The notes under the pieces: model-generated
The model's database searches: none
Seen by the model: the letters and a program-made list of their open reading frames with translations, nothing else
What the model was told of the DNA's origin: nothing
Made by a program: the position numbers and the translations under genes
In this document: piece by piece, positions 16,982 to 25,027 of the stretch
How the letters are laid out: every line of letters starts with the position of its first letter
How positions within the stretch are numbered: position 1 is the stretch's first letter
Source of the DNA: Streptomyces umbrinus
GTDB taxonomy: Bacteria > Actinomycetota > Actinomycetes > Streptomycetales > Streptomycetaceae
Assembly (NCBI RefSeq): GCF_030817415.1
Contig: NZ_JAUSZI010000002.1
Coordinates: forward strand, 8,866,001 to 8,930,000
DNA length: 64,000 nucleotides
Direction of reading: 5' to 3'

Positions 16982-18016
16982 GTGCGCCGGCGCACACTGC
17001 TCACCGGGATCGCCGGTGGCCTGGTGGCCGTCGGCACGACCCCCGCCTTCGCGGAGGCCCGCCGCCGCGTCCTGCACGTCCGCCCCGGCGGCTCCGTCCA
17101 GGACGCGGTGGACGCCGTGGAGGGGGAGGGCTGGACGATCGTCGTGCATCCGGGCACGTATCGCGAGGTCGTCAACATCCCTGCGGAGAAGGGTGAGTTG
17201 ACGCTTCGCGGTGCGTCCCGCGATCCGCGGGCCGCCGTGGTCGTCTTCGACAACGCCAACGGCACCCCGAGGCCAGACGGCGGCACCTACGGCACGGCGG
17301 GCTCCGCCACCCTCACCTCGGCGGCGCCCGGCCTGACCGTCCGGGACCTCACCCTGGCCAACGACTGGCTGCGCGCCGACCACCCCGACATCACGGGCAC
17401 ACAGGCCGTGGCGGCGTACGTCACCGGCGACCGGTCGGGCTTCGAGCGCGTGCGGTTCCTCGGCCACCAGGACACGCTGTTCGCCGACACCACCGCGCTC
17501 GACGCCTTCGACCGGCAGTACTACCGGGACTGTTACGTCGAGGGTGACGTGGACTTCGTGTTCGGGCGGGCGCGTGCGGTATTCGAGCGGTGTCACTTCC
17601 ACACGCTCGACCGGGAGGTGAACTTCAGGCCCGAGGGCATGGTGTTCGCGCCGGCCACGGCCCGCGCGAATCAGTACGGCTTCCTCGCCGTGCGGTGCCG
17701 GATCACCTCGGGTGCCGAGGACACCGCGTACAAGATCGCCCGGCCGTGGGTGCCCTCGTACGAGACGACCGCGTGGCCTTCGCTCGTCGTGCGGGACACC
17801 TGGCTGGGGCCCGGCATCGACGCCGTGGAGCCCTACACCAACATGCGCGAGGCGTATCCGTGGCAGACCATGCGCTTCCGGGAGTATGCCAACTCCGGTC
17901 CCGGCGCGGTGATTTCGGTGCCGGAGAACCGGCCGCAGCTCACGGACACCGAGGCCGAGTCGCACACCCGTGAGACGTATCTCGGGGACTGGCGGCCCTA
18001 TGAGTGCCGTCCCTGA
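16982..18016 (+). CDS. Secreted pectinesterase (CE8), second of a tandem pair
   Basis: A 344-residue paralogue of the preceding gene, starting at GTG 16982 one base after its stop. The export signal is VRRRTLLTGIAGGLVAVGTTPAFA, again Tat-like. Catalytic residues are Gln163-Asp164 (GHQDTLFAD), Asp191 (GDVDFVFG) and Arg254 (IARPWVP). It is about 28 residues shorter than its neighbour, mostly in the N-terminal spacer. Overall divergence is clear, yet 17512-17571 is identical to 16476-16535, which suggests gene conversion. Confidence 0.93.
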   Translation: MRRRTLLTGIAGGLVAVGTTPAFAEARRRVLHVRPGGSVQDAVDAVEGEGWTIVVHPGTYREVVNIPAEKGELTLRGASRDPRAAVVVFDNANGTPRPDGGTYGTAGSATLTSAAPGLTVRDLTLANDWLRADHPDITGTQAVAAYVTGDRSGFERVRFLGHQDTLFADTTALDAFDRQYYRDCYVEGDVDFVFGRARAVFERCHFHTLDREVNFRPEGMVFAPATARANQYGFLAVRCRITSGAEDTAYKIARPWVPSYETTAWPSLVVRDTWLGPGIDAVEPYTNMREAYPWQTMRFREYANSGPGAVISVPENRPQLTDTEAESHTRETYLGDWRPYECRP

Positions 18017-18114
18017 ACAGTCCCCCGCCCCAGCGGGACGAGGTTCTCGCATGGCCGAACTCCGTCCTGTGACCTGCAATCTCCCCACACCGCTCGACGA
18101 AAGGGCCCACACCC

Positions 18115-19227
18115 ATGTCCCGTCGAACCGCTCTGTCTTTAGGCGCAGTTCTCGCCCTCGGTGCCGGACTCGCCGTGATTCCCACCCAGGCCCAGGCCGC
18201 CACCGTGGTCGTCAGCAACTCCACCGACCTGTCCAACGCCATCAAGAACGCCACCGCGGGCACCACCATCCAGGTGCGCGCCGGCACGTACTACCCGACG
18301 GCGACCCTCCAGTCGACCGCCAACGGCACGTCCTCCAGCCGGATCCACCTCCAGCCGTACGGCTCCGAGACCGTGAAGATCGACGGCTCGAACCTCCCCG
18401 ACGGCGACTGGATCTTCAAGCTGACCGCCGACTACTGGACGGTCTCGGGGATCACCTTCCAGAACTCCCCGGACAGCGCGGTCGTCTGCCAGTCCTGCGC
18501 CTCGACCGTCTGGGACAACATCAAGACGATCAACGGCGGCGACTCCGGCTTCACGCTCACCGGAGACAGCACCACCAACAACACCGTCCGGAACATCGAC
18601 AGTTACGGCCACTACGACGCCGCCACCCACGGCGAGAACGCGGACGGCATCGCCATCAAGTTCGGCTCGGGCAGCGGCAACCTCGTCACCGGGGCGCGCC
18701 TCTACAACAACTCGGACGACGGTCTGGACTTCTGGTCGTTCTCGTCGCCGGTCACCGTCGAGCACACCTGGGCCATGGGCAACGGAAAGAACCGGTGGTC
18801 GGACTCGGCGTTCGCGGGTGACGGCAACGGCTACAAGCTGGGCGGCGACGGCGAGGTCGTCGCCCATGTCGTCAACAACTCGGCGGCCTGGGACAACGCG
18901 GGCAACGGCTTCACCGAGAACAGCAACAAGGGCGCCATCGTCATCAACCGCACCACCGCCTACGCCAACGCCAAGTGGGGCTACTACTTCGCGACCGGTG
19001 CCGCCAGGCTCGGCAAGAACCTGGCGGTCAGCAACAACGGCGGCTCGGTGAGCAAGGGTTCGTCGGTCGTCTCGTCCGGCAACAACTGGGACTCGGGCAT
19101 CTCCACGCCCGCCTTCCGCTCCACCAGCGCGACGACCACGTACAACGCCCGTCAGTCGAACGGCGCGCTGCCCGTGACCACGTTCCTGACCACGGGCAGC
19201 ACCACCATCGGCGCGACGATGGACTGA
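18115..19227 (+). CDS. Secreted pectate lyase, polysaccharide lyase family 9
   Basis: A 370-residue right-handed beta-helix protein. The signal peptide is residues 1-28 (LSLGAVLALGAGLAV then AQAA). The PL9 calcium site is visible as Asp177 (NADGIAIKF) and Asp201, Asp202, Asp205 (DDGLDFW), and the catalytic base as Lys241 (GYKLGG). The spacings between these residues agree with those I recall for the characterised enzyme Pel9A. AAAGG lies upstream of ATG 18115. It converges with the minus-strand GH43 gene 28 bases away. PL9 enzymes attack polygalacturonate or rhamnogalacturonan. Confidence 0.9.
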   Translation: MSRRTALSLGAVLALGAGLAVIPTQAQAATVVVSNSTDLSNAIKNATAGTTIQVRAGTYYPTATLQSTANGTSSSRIHLQPYGSETVKIDGSNLPDGDWIFKLTADYWTVSGITFQNSPDSAVVCQSCASTVWDNIKTINGGDSGFTLTGDSTTNNTVRNIDSYGHYDAATHGENADGIAIKFGSGSGNLVTGARLYNNSDDGLDFWSFSSPVTVEHTWAMGNGKNRWSDSAFAGDGNGYKLGGDGEVVAHVVNNSAAWDNAGNGFTENSNKGAIVINRTTAYANAKWGYYFATGAARLGKNLAVSNNGGSVSKGSSVVSSGNNWDSGISTPAFRSTSATTTYNARQSNGALPVTTFLTTGSTTIGATMD

Positions 19228-19255
19228 GACGGAATGGACCGAGACCGAGCCGGGG

Positions 19256-21490
19256 CTAGTGCCGTACCGGCCTGATCGACTCCAGGGTCGGCACCACCGG
19301 CTTGATCGTGCCGTCGGCCGCGAACCTCATGCGGTCGACGGTCGTCTCCCGGTGCGTGCCGTCCCCGCCTGCCAGACCCGGCCCGTTCAGGCCGAACCGG
19401 TGGTAGACCATGTACCAGTCGTCCGTGCCGGGCGCGTTGACCACCGAGTGGTGGCCCGTGGCGAGGATGCCGTACTCCGGTCGCTTGGACAGGATCGTGC
19501 CCTGCTTGGTCCACGGGCCGAGCGGGGTGGGACCGGTCGCGTAGGCGACGTGGTAGTTCTCGCTGCGGGTGTCGTCCTCGGACCACATGAAGTAGTACGT
19601 GCCCTTGCGCTCGACCACGAAGGACCCCTCCCGGAAGTTGTCCGGGGTGATGTCCTGGATCTTCGACGCGTCGAACGACACCATGTCGTCGTTCAGCGGG
19701 ACGACGTAACCGTGGCCGTTGCCCCAGTAGAGGTACGACGTCCCGTCGTCGTCCGTGAAGACCGCCGGGTCGATCATCTGGCCCTGCAGCGAACCGCCCT
19801 TCGCCACCAGGGGTTTGCCGAGGGCGTCCTTGAAGGGGCCGGCGGGGGAGTCGGCCACCGCCACGCCGATCTGCTGTTCGGCGCAGAAGTAGAAGTAGTA
19901 CTTGCCGTCGCGCTCGGCGATCGCGGGCGCCCAGGCGTTCTTGTCCGCCCACGACACATCAGGACCCAGGTCGAGGATCTCGCCGTGGTCCTTCCAGTGG
20001 ACCAGATCCTTCGAGGAGAAGGCCTTGAACTTCGTGCCGCTCCAGCCGGGGAAGCCGTCCGTGGTCGGGTAGATCCAGTAGCGGCCGTCCAGGTACTGGA
20101 TGTCGGGGTCCGCGTACAGCCCCGGCAGGACCGGGCTGCGGGTGGACACGGCCTCGACGGTCCAGGTGCGGGTCGTGCCGTCGGCCGCTGTCACCTTGTA
20201 CTTCTGAGGCTTGCGGAAGTCGCGGCGCGTGCCGGAGGCCGGGCTCACCGTGGCGCCCTCGCCGAGCCAGAGCTTCGGCGCGAGCCGCGCGAGGTTCTCG
20301 CCCGGCTTCATCGGCAGCACGACCTTGGAGGCCGCCTCGGTGACGATCGCGTACCCCTTCTGGTCCTTCACCGTCGCGTCCACGACCGAGGTGCCGGCGG
20401 CCGGATACGCGGCCAGCAGCCGGTCGTACTCCGCCTGCGTGACCGGCATGACCGTGCCGTGCCGCGGGCTCGCGGGCAGCTGGTAGTTCTTCGACATCGT
20501 CCAGCGGCCCGAGTCGAGATCGGTCGTCTCGAAGGGCACGTAACCGCGGCCGCCGTACTCGTCGATGAACAGGTACCACTTCTCCTCGGTGTTGGACTTG
20601 AAGACCGTCGGGCCCTCACCGCGGTCGATCGAGCCACTGCCGATGCAGTCCGACACGAAGTCGTACGAGGTGTCCGTGAGGGAGGTCGACTTCTCCGCGG
20701 TGATGAACTTCGAGCAGGGACTGGAGGACGTGGGGTCCCGCTCGTCCTTCGTGTAGCGGTAGTAAGTGCCCTTGTTCTTCACGACGGTTGAGTCGATCAC
20801 CGAGTAGCCGGGGTCGTCCCAGACCTTCGGCGCACTGAAGGTGCGGAAGTCCTTCGTCGTCGCGTACATCATCTTGTTGTACGTGGAGCCGGTGTGGTCC
20901 GGGTCGTCGTCGGCGTACAGCTTGGACGCCCAGAAGACGACGAACTCGCCGAGCCTGTCGTCCCAATAGGCCTCCGGCGCCCAGGTGTTGCCCGCGCTGT
21001 CGGGGGAGACCTTCACCAGACGCTGGTCGGTCCAGTGGACCAGGTCGGTGGACTCCCAGACCATGATCGACTTGCTGCCGTGGCGCTGGACGTCGTCCCA
21101 ACTGCCGCTGGAGTTCTGGTACATGCGCAGATCGGTCGCGATCATGAAGAACTTGTCGCCCTTGGGGGAGCGGATCACGAACGGGTCGCGCAGGCCCTTC
21201 TCGCCGGTCGTGGACGTGAGCACCGGCTTGCCGCCGTTCAACTCCCGCCAGTGCAGCGGGTCGTTGCCCCGGCTGAGGGCGTAGCGGATCTGCTCGCCGT
21301 CCGCCGTGCCCTCGCCGGTGAAGTAGGCGAAGAGATAGCCGGCGTACTTCTGTTTGGTCACGTGAGGTGCTCCGGACGGTGCTTCGGGTGGGGCCTGGGG
21401 CTGGGCCGCCGGGCTCGGTGGGGCGGCGAGCAGGCTCAGGAGGAGGGCGAGGAGGGGGATCAGGAGCGTTCGCACGGTGCGGGGGCGCAT
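19256..21490 (-). CDS. Secreted protein with two GH43 modules
   Basis: A 744-residue exported protein beginning at ATG 21490 (AGGA seven bases before). The signal is residues 1-28 (LLIPLLALLLSLLAAPP). Residues of about 45-330 form a first GH43-type propeller (KGLRDPFVIRSPKGDKFF, NTWAPEAYWDD, SIDRGEGPTVF). Residues 365-455 are an Ig-like spacer ending in GTTRTWTVEAV. Residues 460-744 are a second GH43 propeller (GLYADPDIQYLDGRYWIYP, GQMIDPAVFTDDDG, NFREGSFVVER), probably an arabinosidase. Two unlike GH43 catalytic modules in one chain suggest a bifunctional side-chain remover. Confidence 0.85.
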   Translation of the reverse strand: MRPRTVRTLLIPLLALLLSLLAAPPSPAAQPQAPPEAPSGAPHVTKQKYAGYLFAYFTGEGTADGEQIRYALSRGNDPLHWRELNGGKPVLTSTTGEKGLRDPFVIRSPKGDKFFMIATDLRMYQNSSGSWDDVQRHGSKSIMVWESTDLVHWTDQRLVKVSPDSAGNTWAPEAYWDDRLGEFVVFWASKLYADDDPDHTGSTYNKMMYATTKDFRTFSAPKVWDDPGYSVIDSTVVKNKGTYYRYTKDERDPTSSSPCSKFITAEKSTSLTDTSYDFVSDCIGSGSIDRGEGPTVFKSNTEEKWYLFIDEYGGRGYVPFETTDLDSGRWTMSKNYQLPASPRHGTVMPVTQAEYDRLLAAYPAAGTSVVDATVKDQKGYAIVTEAASKVVLPMKPGENLARLAPKLWLGEGATVSPASGTRRDFRKPQKYKVTAADGTTRTWTVEAVSTRSPVLPGLYADPDIQYLDGRYWIYPTTDGFPGWSGTKFKAFSSKDLVHWKDHGEILDLGPDVSWADKNAWAPAIAERDGKYYFYFCAEQQIGVAVADSPAGPFKDALGKPLVAKGGSLQGQMIDPAVFTDDDGTSYLYWGNGHGYVVPLNDDMVSFDASKIQDITPDNFREGSFVVERKGTYYFMWSEDDTRSENYHVAYATGPTPLGPWTKQGTILSKRPEYGILATGHHSVVNAPGTDDWYMVYHRFGLNGPGLAGGDGTHRETTVDRMRFAADGTIKPVVPTLESIRPVRH

Positions 21491-21596
21491 GACACATCCT
21501 GTGGGGGTCTGGTGGATTCTGTTGGGATGGACTGCCCTCGGAGTGTCACCAGTGGCGGACGGGGCCGTCAATCGGTGGAAGCGGCCCCGGGGCGAG

Positions 21597-21607
21597 CGAA
21601 AGTTTCG
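21597..21607. promoter_or_regulatory. CGAAA-N-TTTCG palindrome in a divergent promoter region
   Basis: CGAAAGTTTCG is a perfect 11-base palindrome followed by a further CGTTTCG half site. This pattern has been reported upstream of Streptomyces xylanase/xylosidase genes. It lies between the divergent double-GH43 and PL9-like genes and could control both. Confidence 0.55.
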
Positions 21608-21660
21608 ATTCGTTTCGCGCGGGCCCGGCAACCTTTTGAGGGCAGGCGGCGACCAGGGAT

Positions 21661-21705
21661 GAGAGGCGGGGCCGAGAAAAGAAAGCGGCCCCGGCCCCGC
21701 CTCTC
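21661..21705 (+). promoter_or_regulatory. Perfect 14-bp hairpin in the leader of the PL9-like gene
   Basis: Arms 21661-21674 (GAGAGGCGGGGCCG) and 21692-21705 are exact complements around a 17-base loop. The hairpin ends 15 bases before the ribosome site AGGAAAGGA, so it would be in the mRNA leader if transcription starts upstream. Confidence 0.6.
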
Positions 21706-21734
21706 TCCCCGCTGCCCAGGAAAGGAACGTCCCC

Positions 21735-22622
21735 GTGCGTCTCGGCACCGGACGGCACCGCAGGACCGGCACCCTCTCCGTCGCCACGGCGGTGGTCGTC
21801 GCCTCCGGGGCGGGAGGCGTCTACCTCGGCCTCTCGCTCGACAGAGCCGGCGCCGCCGGCACGACGGTGACCGTGTCGACCTCGGCGCGGCTGGAGTCCG
21901 CGGTCGGGAACGCGGCGGCCGGTACCACCATCCAGGTGCGCGGCGGCACGTACTACCCGACACGGACCCTCAAGTCGGCCGCGAACGGCACGAGTTCGGC
22001 CCGGATCACACTCCGGGCCCACGACGGCGAGAAGGTACGGATCGACGGGGCGAAGCTGCCCGCCGGATCCCCGCTCGCCGCGATCGACGGCGACCACTGG
22101 ACCGTCCAGGACATCACCTGGCAGCACTCGCCGGCCCTCGGCTTCGTCGCCACCTCGTCCGTCGGCGGCGTCTTCAGGAACCTGGTCACCGCGGACAACG
22201 GCGACTCCGGCTTCACGCTGCGCGGGGACGGTACGACGGACAACCTCGTCCAGAACCTGCGCAGTTACGGCAACTACGACGCCGCGGGGCACGGCCGGAA
22301 CGCCGACGGCATCGGCGTGAAGTTCGGCTCCGGCACGGGCAACAGGATCATCGGTGCCCGGCTCCACGACAACTCCGACGACGGCCTGGACCTCTGGCAG
22401 TTCTCCAGCACCGTCACCGTCGAGCACTCGTCGGCGTACGGGAACGGGAAGAACCGCTGGAAGGACCGTGCCTTCGAGGGCGGTGGTCACGGGTTCGAAC
22501 TCGGCGGAGGGGGTGCTTCGGTCGCTCATGTCCTCGACGACAACGAGGCCTACGGCAACAGCTCCGCCGGGTTCTACGTCCCCGGTGCGCGAGACGGGCT
22601 CTCCGCCGTCACTGGTAGGTGA
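21735..22622 (+). CDS. Truncated PL9-like beta-helix protein, probably inactive
   Basis: A 295-residue paralogue of the PL9 lyase at 18115, starting at GTG 21735 after AGGAAAGGA. An N-terminal hydrophobic segment (TAVVVASGAGGVYLGLSL) indicates export. The calcium aspartates are kept (Asp191, Asp215, Asp216, Asp219), but the position of the catalytic lysine is Glu255 (GFELGG instead of GYKLGG). The protein stops about 75 residues early, ending in RDGLSAVTGR, and its 3' end overlaps the convergent PL3 gene by 14 bases. It may be a decaying copy or a non-catalytic pectin-binding protein. Confidence 0.75.
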   Translation: MRLGTGRHRRTGTLSVATAVVVASGAGGVYLGLSLDRAGAAGTTVTVSTSARLESAVGNAAAGTTIQVRGGTYYPTRTLKSAANGTSSARITLRAHDGEKVRIDGAKLPAGSPLAAIDGDHWTVQDITWQHSPALGFVATSSVGGVFRNLVTADNGDSGFTLRGDGTTDNLVQNLRSYGNYDAAGHGRNADGIGVKFGSGTGNRIIGARLHDNSDDGLDLWQFSSTVTVEHSSAYGNGKNRWKDRAFEGGGHGFELGGGGASVAHVLDDNEAYGNSSAGFYVPGARDGLSAVTGR

Positions 22623-23445
22623 GGTCGGAGGCGGTGTAGTTGCAGTGCGTGCCGTCGGGCCCCGAGCCGTTCGTCGGGGGCTCGGCACCGGTGTTGTTGC
22701 CGATGTACTTCTGGCACGGAACGATCTTCTTGCCGCTGTCGCCGATGATCGTGATGCCTCGCAGGGCCGCGGTGTCGCCGTAGTTGGTGTTGATGCCGAC
22801 CAGCCGCGAACCGGGCGCGGTCACCTCGATGGTGTTGAAGATCGAGGTGCGCTTGTACTGCGTCGAGCAGTTGCCGCAGGAGCGGTACAGGGTCTTGAAG
22901 TCCTGGGCGGCGAACTTGGAGACGACGAGCTTGCCGCCGCCGTTGTGCTGGAAGACCTTGTCCGCGGCCTTCTTCGCACCGCCGCCGTACACGGTGTAGG
23001 TGGCCGAGTTGCCGCCCCGGAAGGTGGCCGCGTCCTCGCCGACGTCCTCCCACCAGACGTTCTGCAGATTGCAACTGCCCTGGCAGTGGATGCCGTCGGC
23101 GCCGGGCTTGCCGATGATGACGTTCTTCAGCGTCGCGCCGTCGGCCAGCCGGAAGATCGGGTCCTGGCCCTCCTCCTGGCCGTCACCGGCCAGATCGCCG
23201 CTGCCGTAGTAGCGCTTCATACCGCCGTCCCGGGCCCCCGACACGGGGATCGTCGCGGAGACGGCCTCGCTGCCGTTGGCGGTCGGCCAGGTGGTGGCGG
23301 CGCTCGCCGACGACGACATCATCGTGCTGGTGACGATGGCGGCGCCGGTCAGGGCGAACGCGGAGAGCCCGCCGACGACGGCACGCCTCCGGCTGGTCCT
23401 GCGACGGTGCCGCGCACGGCGTTCCGGTTCCACGCGTGACGTCAT
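22609..23445 (-). CDS. Secreted pectate lyase, polysaccharide lyase family 3
   Basis: A 278-residue exported lyase starting at ATG 23445, preceded by AAAGGTAGGA. The signal is long, with an Arg-rich start (RRARHRRRTSRRR) and core VGGLSAFALTGAAIV, ending near ASA. PL3 blocks are DGIHCQGSCNLQNVWWEDVG, DAATFRGG and FKTLYRSCGNCSTQYKRTS. Its upstream region meets the left end of an IS110 element, which may have displaced or supplied its promoter. Its 3' end overlaps the truncated PL9-like gene. Confidence 0.9.
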   Translation of the reverse strand: MTSRVEPERRARHRRRTSRRRAVVGGLSAFALTGAAIVTSTMMSSSASAATTWPTANGSEAVSATIPVSGARDGGMKRYYGSGDLAGDGQEEGQDPIFRLADGATLKNVIIGKPGADGIHCQGSCNLQNVWWEDVGEDAATFRGGNSATYTVYGGGAKKAADKVFQHNGGGKLVVSKFAAQDFKTLYRSCGNCSTQYKRTSIFNTIEVTAPGSRLVGINTNYGDTAALRGITIIGDSGKKIVPCQKYIGNNTGAEPPTNGSGPDGTHCNYTASDLTYQ

Positions 23446-23539
23446 GTCCCGGTCCTACCTTTCAAGAGTGGTTGCTCTGGTCATTCGTAAGATCGGAGGG
23501 CCCAGGGGCTCTGGGCATGGCTGTCATGTCGGCGCCGCT

Positions 23540-24910
23540 GGGATGGCTTAAGGAACTTGGCCACCCGGAGCCCCGCGACGACTCGACCGCCAATTGGGAG
23601 ATGCGACTCCGATCGCTGCTGTAGGACAACGTCGGCGAGGTCGTCTGCGGGATCGATGAACGACGAGCTGGCGGAGGGATACGTGCCCGAGATCTGGGCC
23701 GGAGTGGACATCGGCAAGACGCACCACCACTGCGTGGTCATCGATACGGAGGGCAAGCGCCTGCTGTCCCGCCGGGTCGCGAACGACGAGAGCGAGCTCC
23801 TCGCCCTGATCAGCGATGTCCTGGAGATATCCCGGGAGGTGCTGTGGGCCGTCGACCTCAACCACGGCGGTGCCGCGCTGCTGATCGGCCTGCTGGTCAG
23901 CCACGGCCAGCCGGTCGCTTACCTCACCGGCCTGGCGGTCCACCGGGCCTCGGCCACCTACAAGGGCGGCGAGGGAAAGACCGACGCGAAGGACGCCTTC
24001 GTCATCGCAGACCAGGCCCGCGTCCGCCGCGACCTCGGCCTGCTGCGGCCCGGCGATGAGATCGCCGTGGACCTGCGCACCCTGACCACCCGCCGCCTGG
24101 ACGCGGTCTTCGACCGGACCCGGCAGATCAACCGGCTCCGGGCCCAACTGCTGGAGATCTTCCCCGCGTTGGAGCGGGCCCTGGAACTGACGAACCGGGG
24201 GCCGGTGATGCTGCTGACCGGATACCAGACCCCGGCCGGGATCCGCCGGGCTGGAGCGAGCCGGATCGGGACCTGGCTGAAGAACCGCAAAGTCCGCGGC
24301 GCCGCCACACTGGCCAAGACGGCCGTGGAAGCCGCCCAGGCCCAACAGACCGCGCTGCCCGGCGAGAAGCTGGCCGCCGCCATGGTGGTCCGCCTCGCGA
24401 AGGGGGTGATGGCCCTCGATGAGGAGATCGCCGAGCTCGACGCCCTGATCGAGGCCCGGTTTCGCGAGCATCCGCACGCCGAAGTGATCCGCAGCCTGCC
24501 CGGCATGGGCACGAAACTCGCGGCCGAGTTCATTGCCGCCACCGGTGGCGACATGGACGCCTTCGGCAGCTCGGACCGCCTGGCCGGCTTCGCCGGCCTG
24601 GCCCCCAGGCCGCGCGACTCCGGGCGCGTCAGTGGCAATCTGCGCCGTCCCCGGCGCTACCACCGCGGTCTGCTGAGAACCATGTACCTGTCGGCCATGG
24701 TGAGCCTTCAGTGCTGCCCTGTGTCGAAGGCGTTCTACGACCGGAAACGGAGCGAGGGCAAGGGCCACAAGCAGGCCCTGCTGGCTCTCGCACGCCGACG
24801 CCTCAATGTCCTGTGGGCGATGATCCGTGACGGAAAGCAGTTCCATGCTTCACCCCCCGTCACACTGGCGGCTTGACATCACGATTGGGAAGTTCCTTCA
24901 GGTGGGGGAG
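23540..24910 (+). mobile_element. IS110-family insertion sequence (ends approximate)
   Basis: The transposase gene is flanked by CTTAAGGAACTT (23547-23558) and its near-complement AAGTTCCTTCAG (24891-24902), 11 of 12 paired. Sub-terminal inverted repeats of this size occur in the IS1111 subgroup. GCCACCCGGAG occurs both in the left non-coding part (23560-23570) and just outside the right repeat (24933-24943). IS110 elements encode a bridge RNA in a non-coding end; the 23480-23655 and 24877-24950 segments are the candidates. Exact ends cannot be fixed without an empty site. Confidence 0.65.
23656..24876 (+). CDS. IS110-family transposase (DEDD/Tnp_20)
   Basis: A 406-residue recombinase. ATG 23656 is chosen because the family N-terminus begins just before the RuvC-like fold (WAGVDIGKTHHHCVV). 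Acidic residues of the DEDD domain are visible as Asp18, Asp67 (VDLNHGG), and Asp110/Asp113 (GKTDAKDA). The C-terminal Tnp_20 domain has LPGMGTKLAAEFIAATGG, FAGLAPRPRDSG and the serine that IS110 enzymes use for strand exchange, probably Ser326 (GRVSGNLRRPRR). Full length with no frameshift, so it may be active. Confidence 0.93.
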   Translation: MNDELAEGYVPEIWAGVDIGKTHHHCVVIDTEGKRLLSRRVANDESELLALISDVLEISREVLWAVDLNHGGAALLIGLLVSHGQPVAYLTGLAVHRASATYKGGEGKTDAKDAFVIADQARVRRDLGLLRPGDEIAVDLRTLTTRRLDAVFDRTRQINRLRAQLLEIFPALERALELTNRGPVMLLTGYQTPAGIRRAGASRIGTWLKNRKVRGAATLAKTAVEAAQAQQTALPGEKLAAAMVVRLAKGVMALDEEIAELDALIEARFREHPHAEVIRSLPGMGTKLAAEFIAATGGDMDAFGSSDRLAGFAGLAPRPRDSGRVSGNLRRPRRYHRGLLRTMYLSAMVSLQCCPVSKAFYDRKRSEGKGHKQALLALARRRLNVLWAMIRDGKQFHASPPVTLAA

Positions 24911-24971
24911 AGTGACCTTGCGTCTCCTGGTCGCCACCCGGAGGGCGGGAGTTGCCGCCCGTCGGAACTTT

Positions 24972-25027
24972 TCTACGAGTCGTCGTCTACGCGCCGTCGT
25001 TTACGGGTCGCTGTCTACGAGTCGCCG
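24972..25027. repeat. Four imperfect copies of a 14-bp tandem repeat
   Basis: TCTACGAGTCGTCG, TCTACGCGCCGTCG, TTTACGGGTCGCTG and TCTACGAGTCGCCG follow one another at 24972, 24986, 25000 and 25014. The last copy contains the stop codon of the minus-strand gene at 25015. Confidence 0.8.

Noticed and set aside
19259..20791. 510-codon plus-strand frame opposite the double-GH43 gene
   Set aside because: No domain is recognisable, and it lies wholly within a gene with a signal peptide and two enzyme modules.
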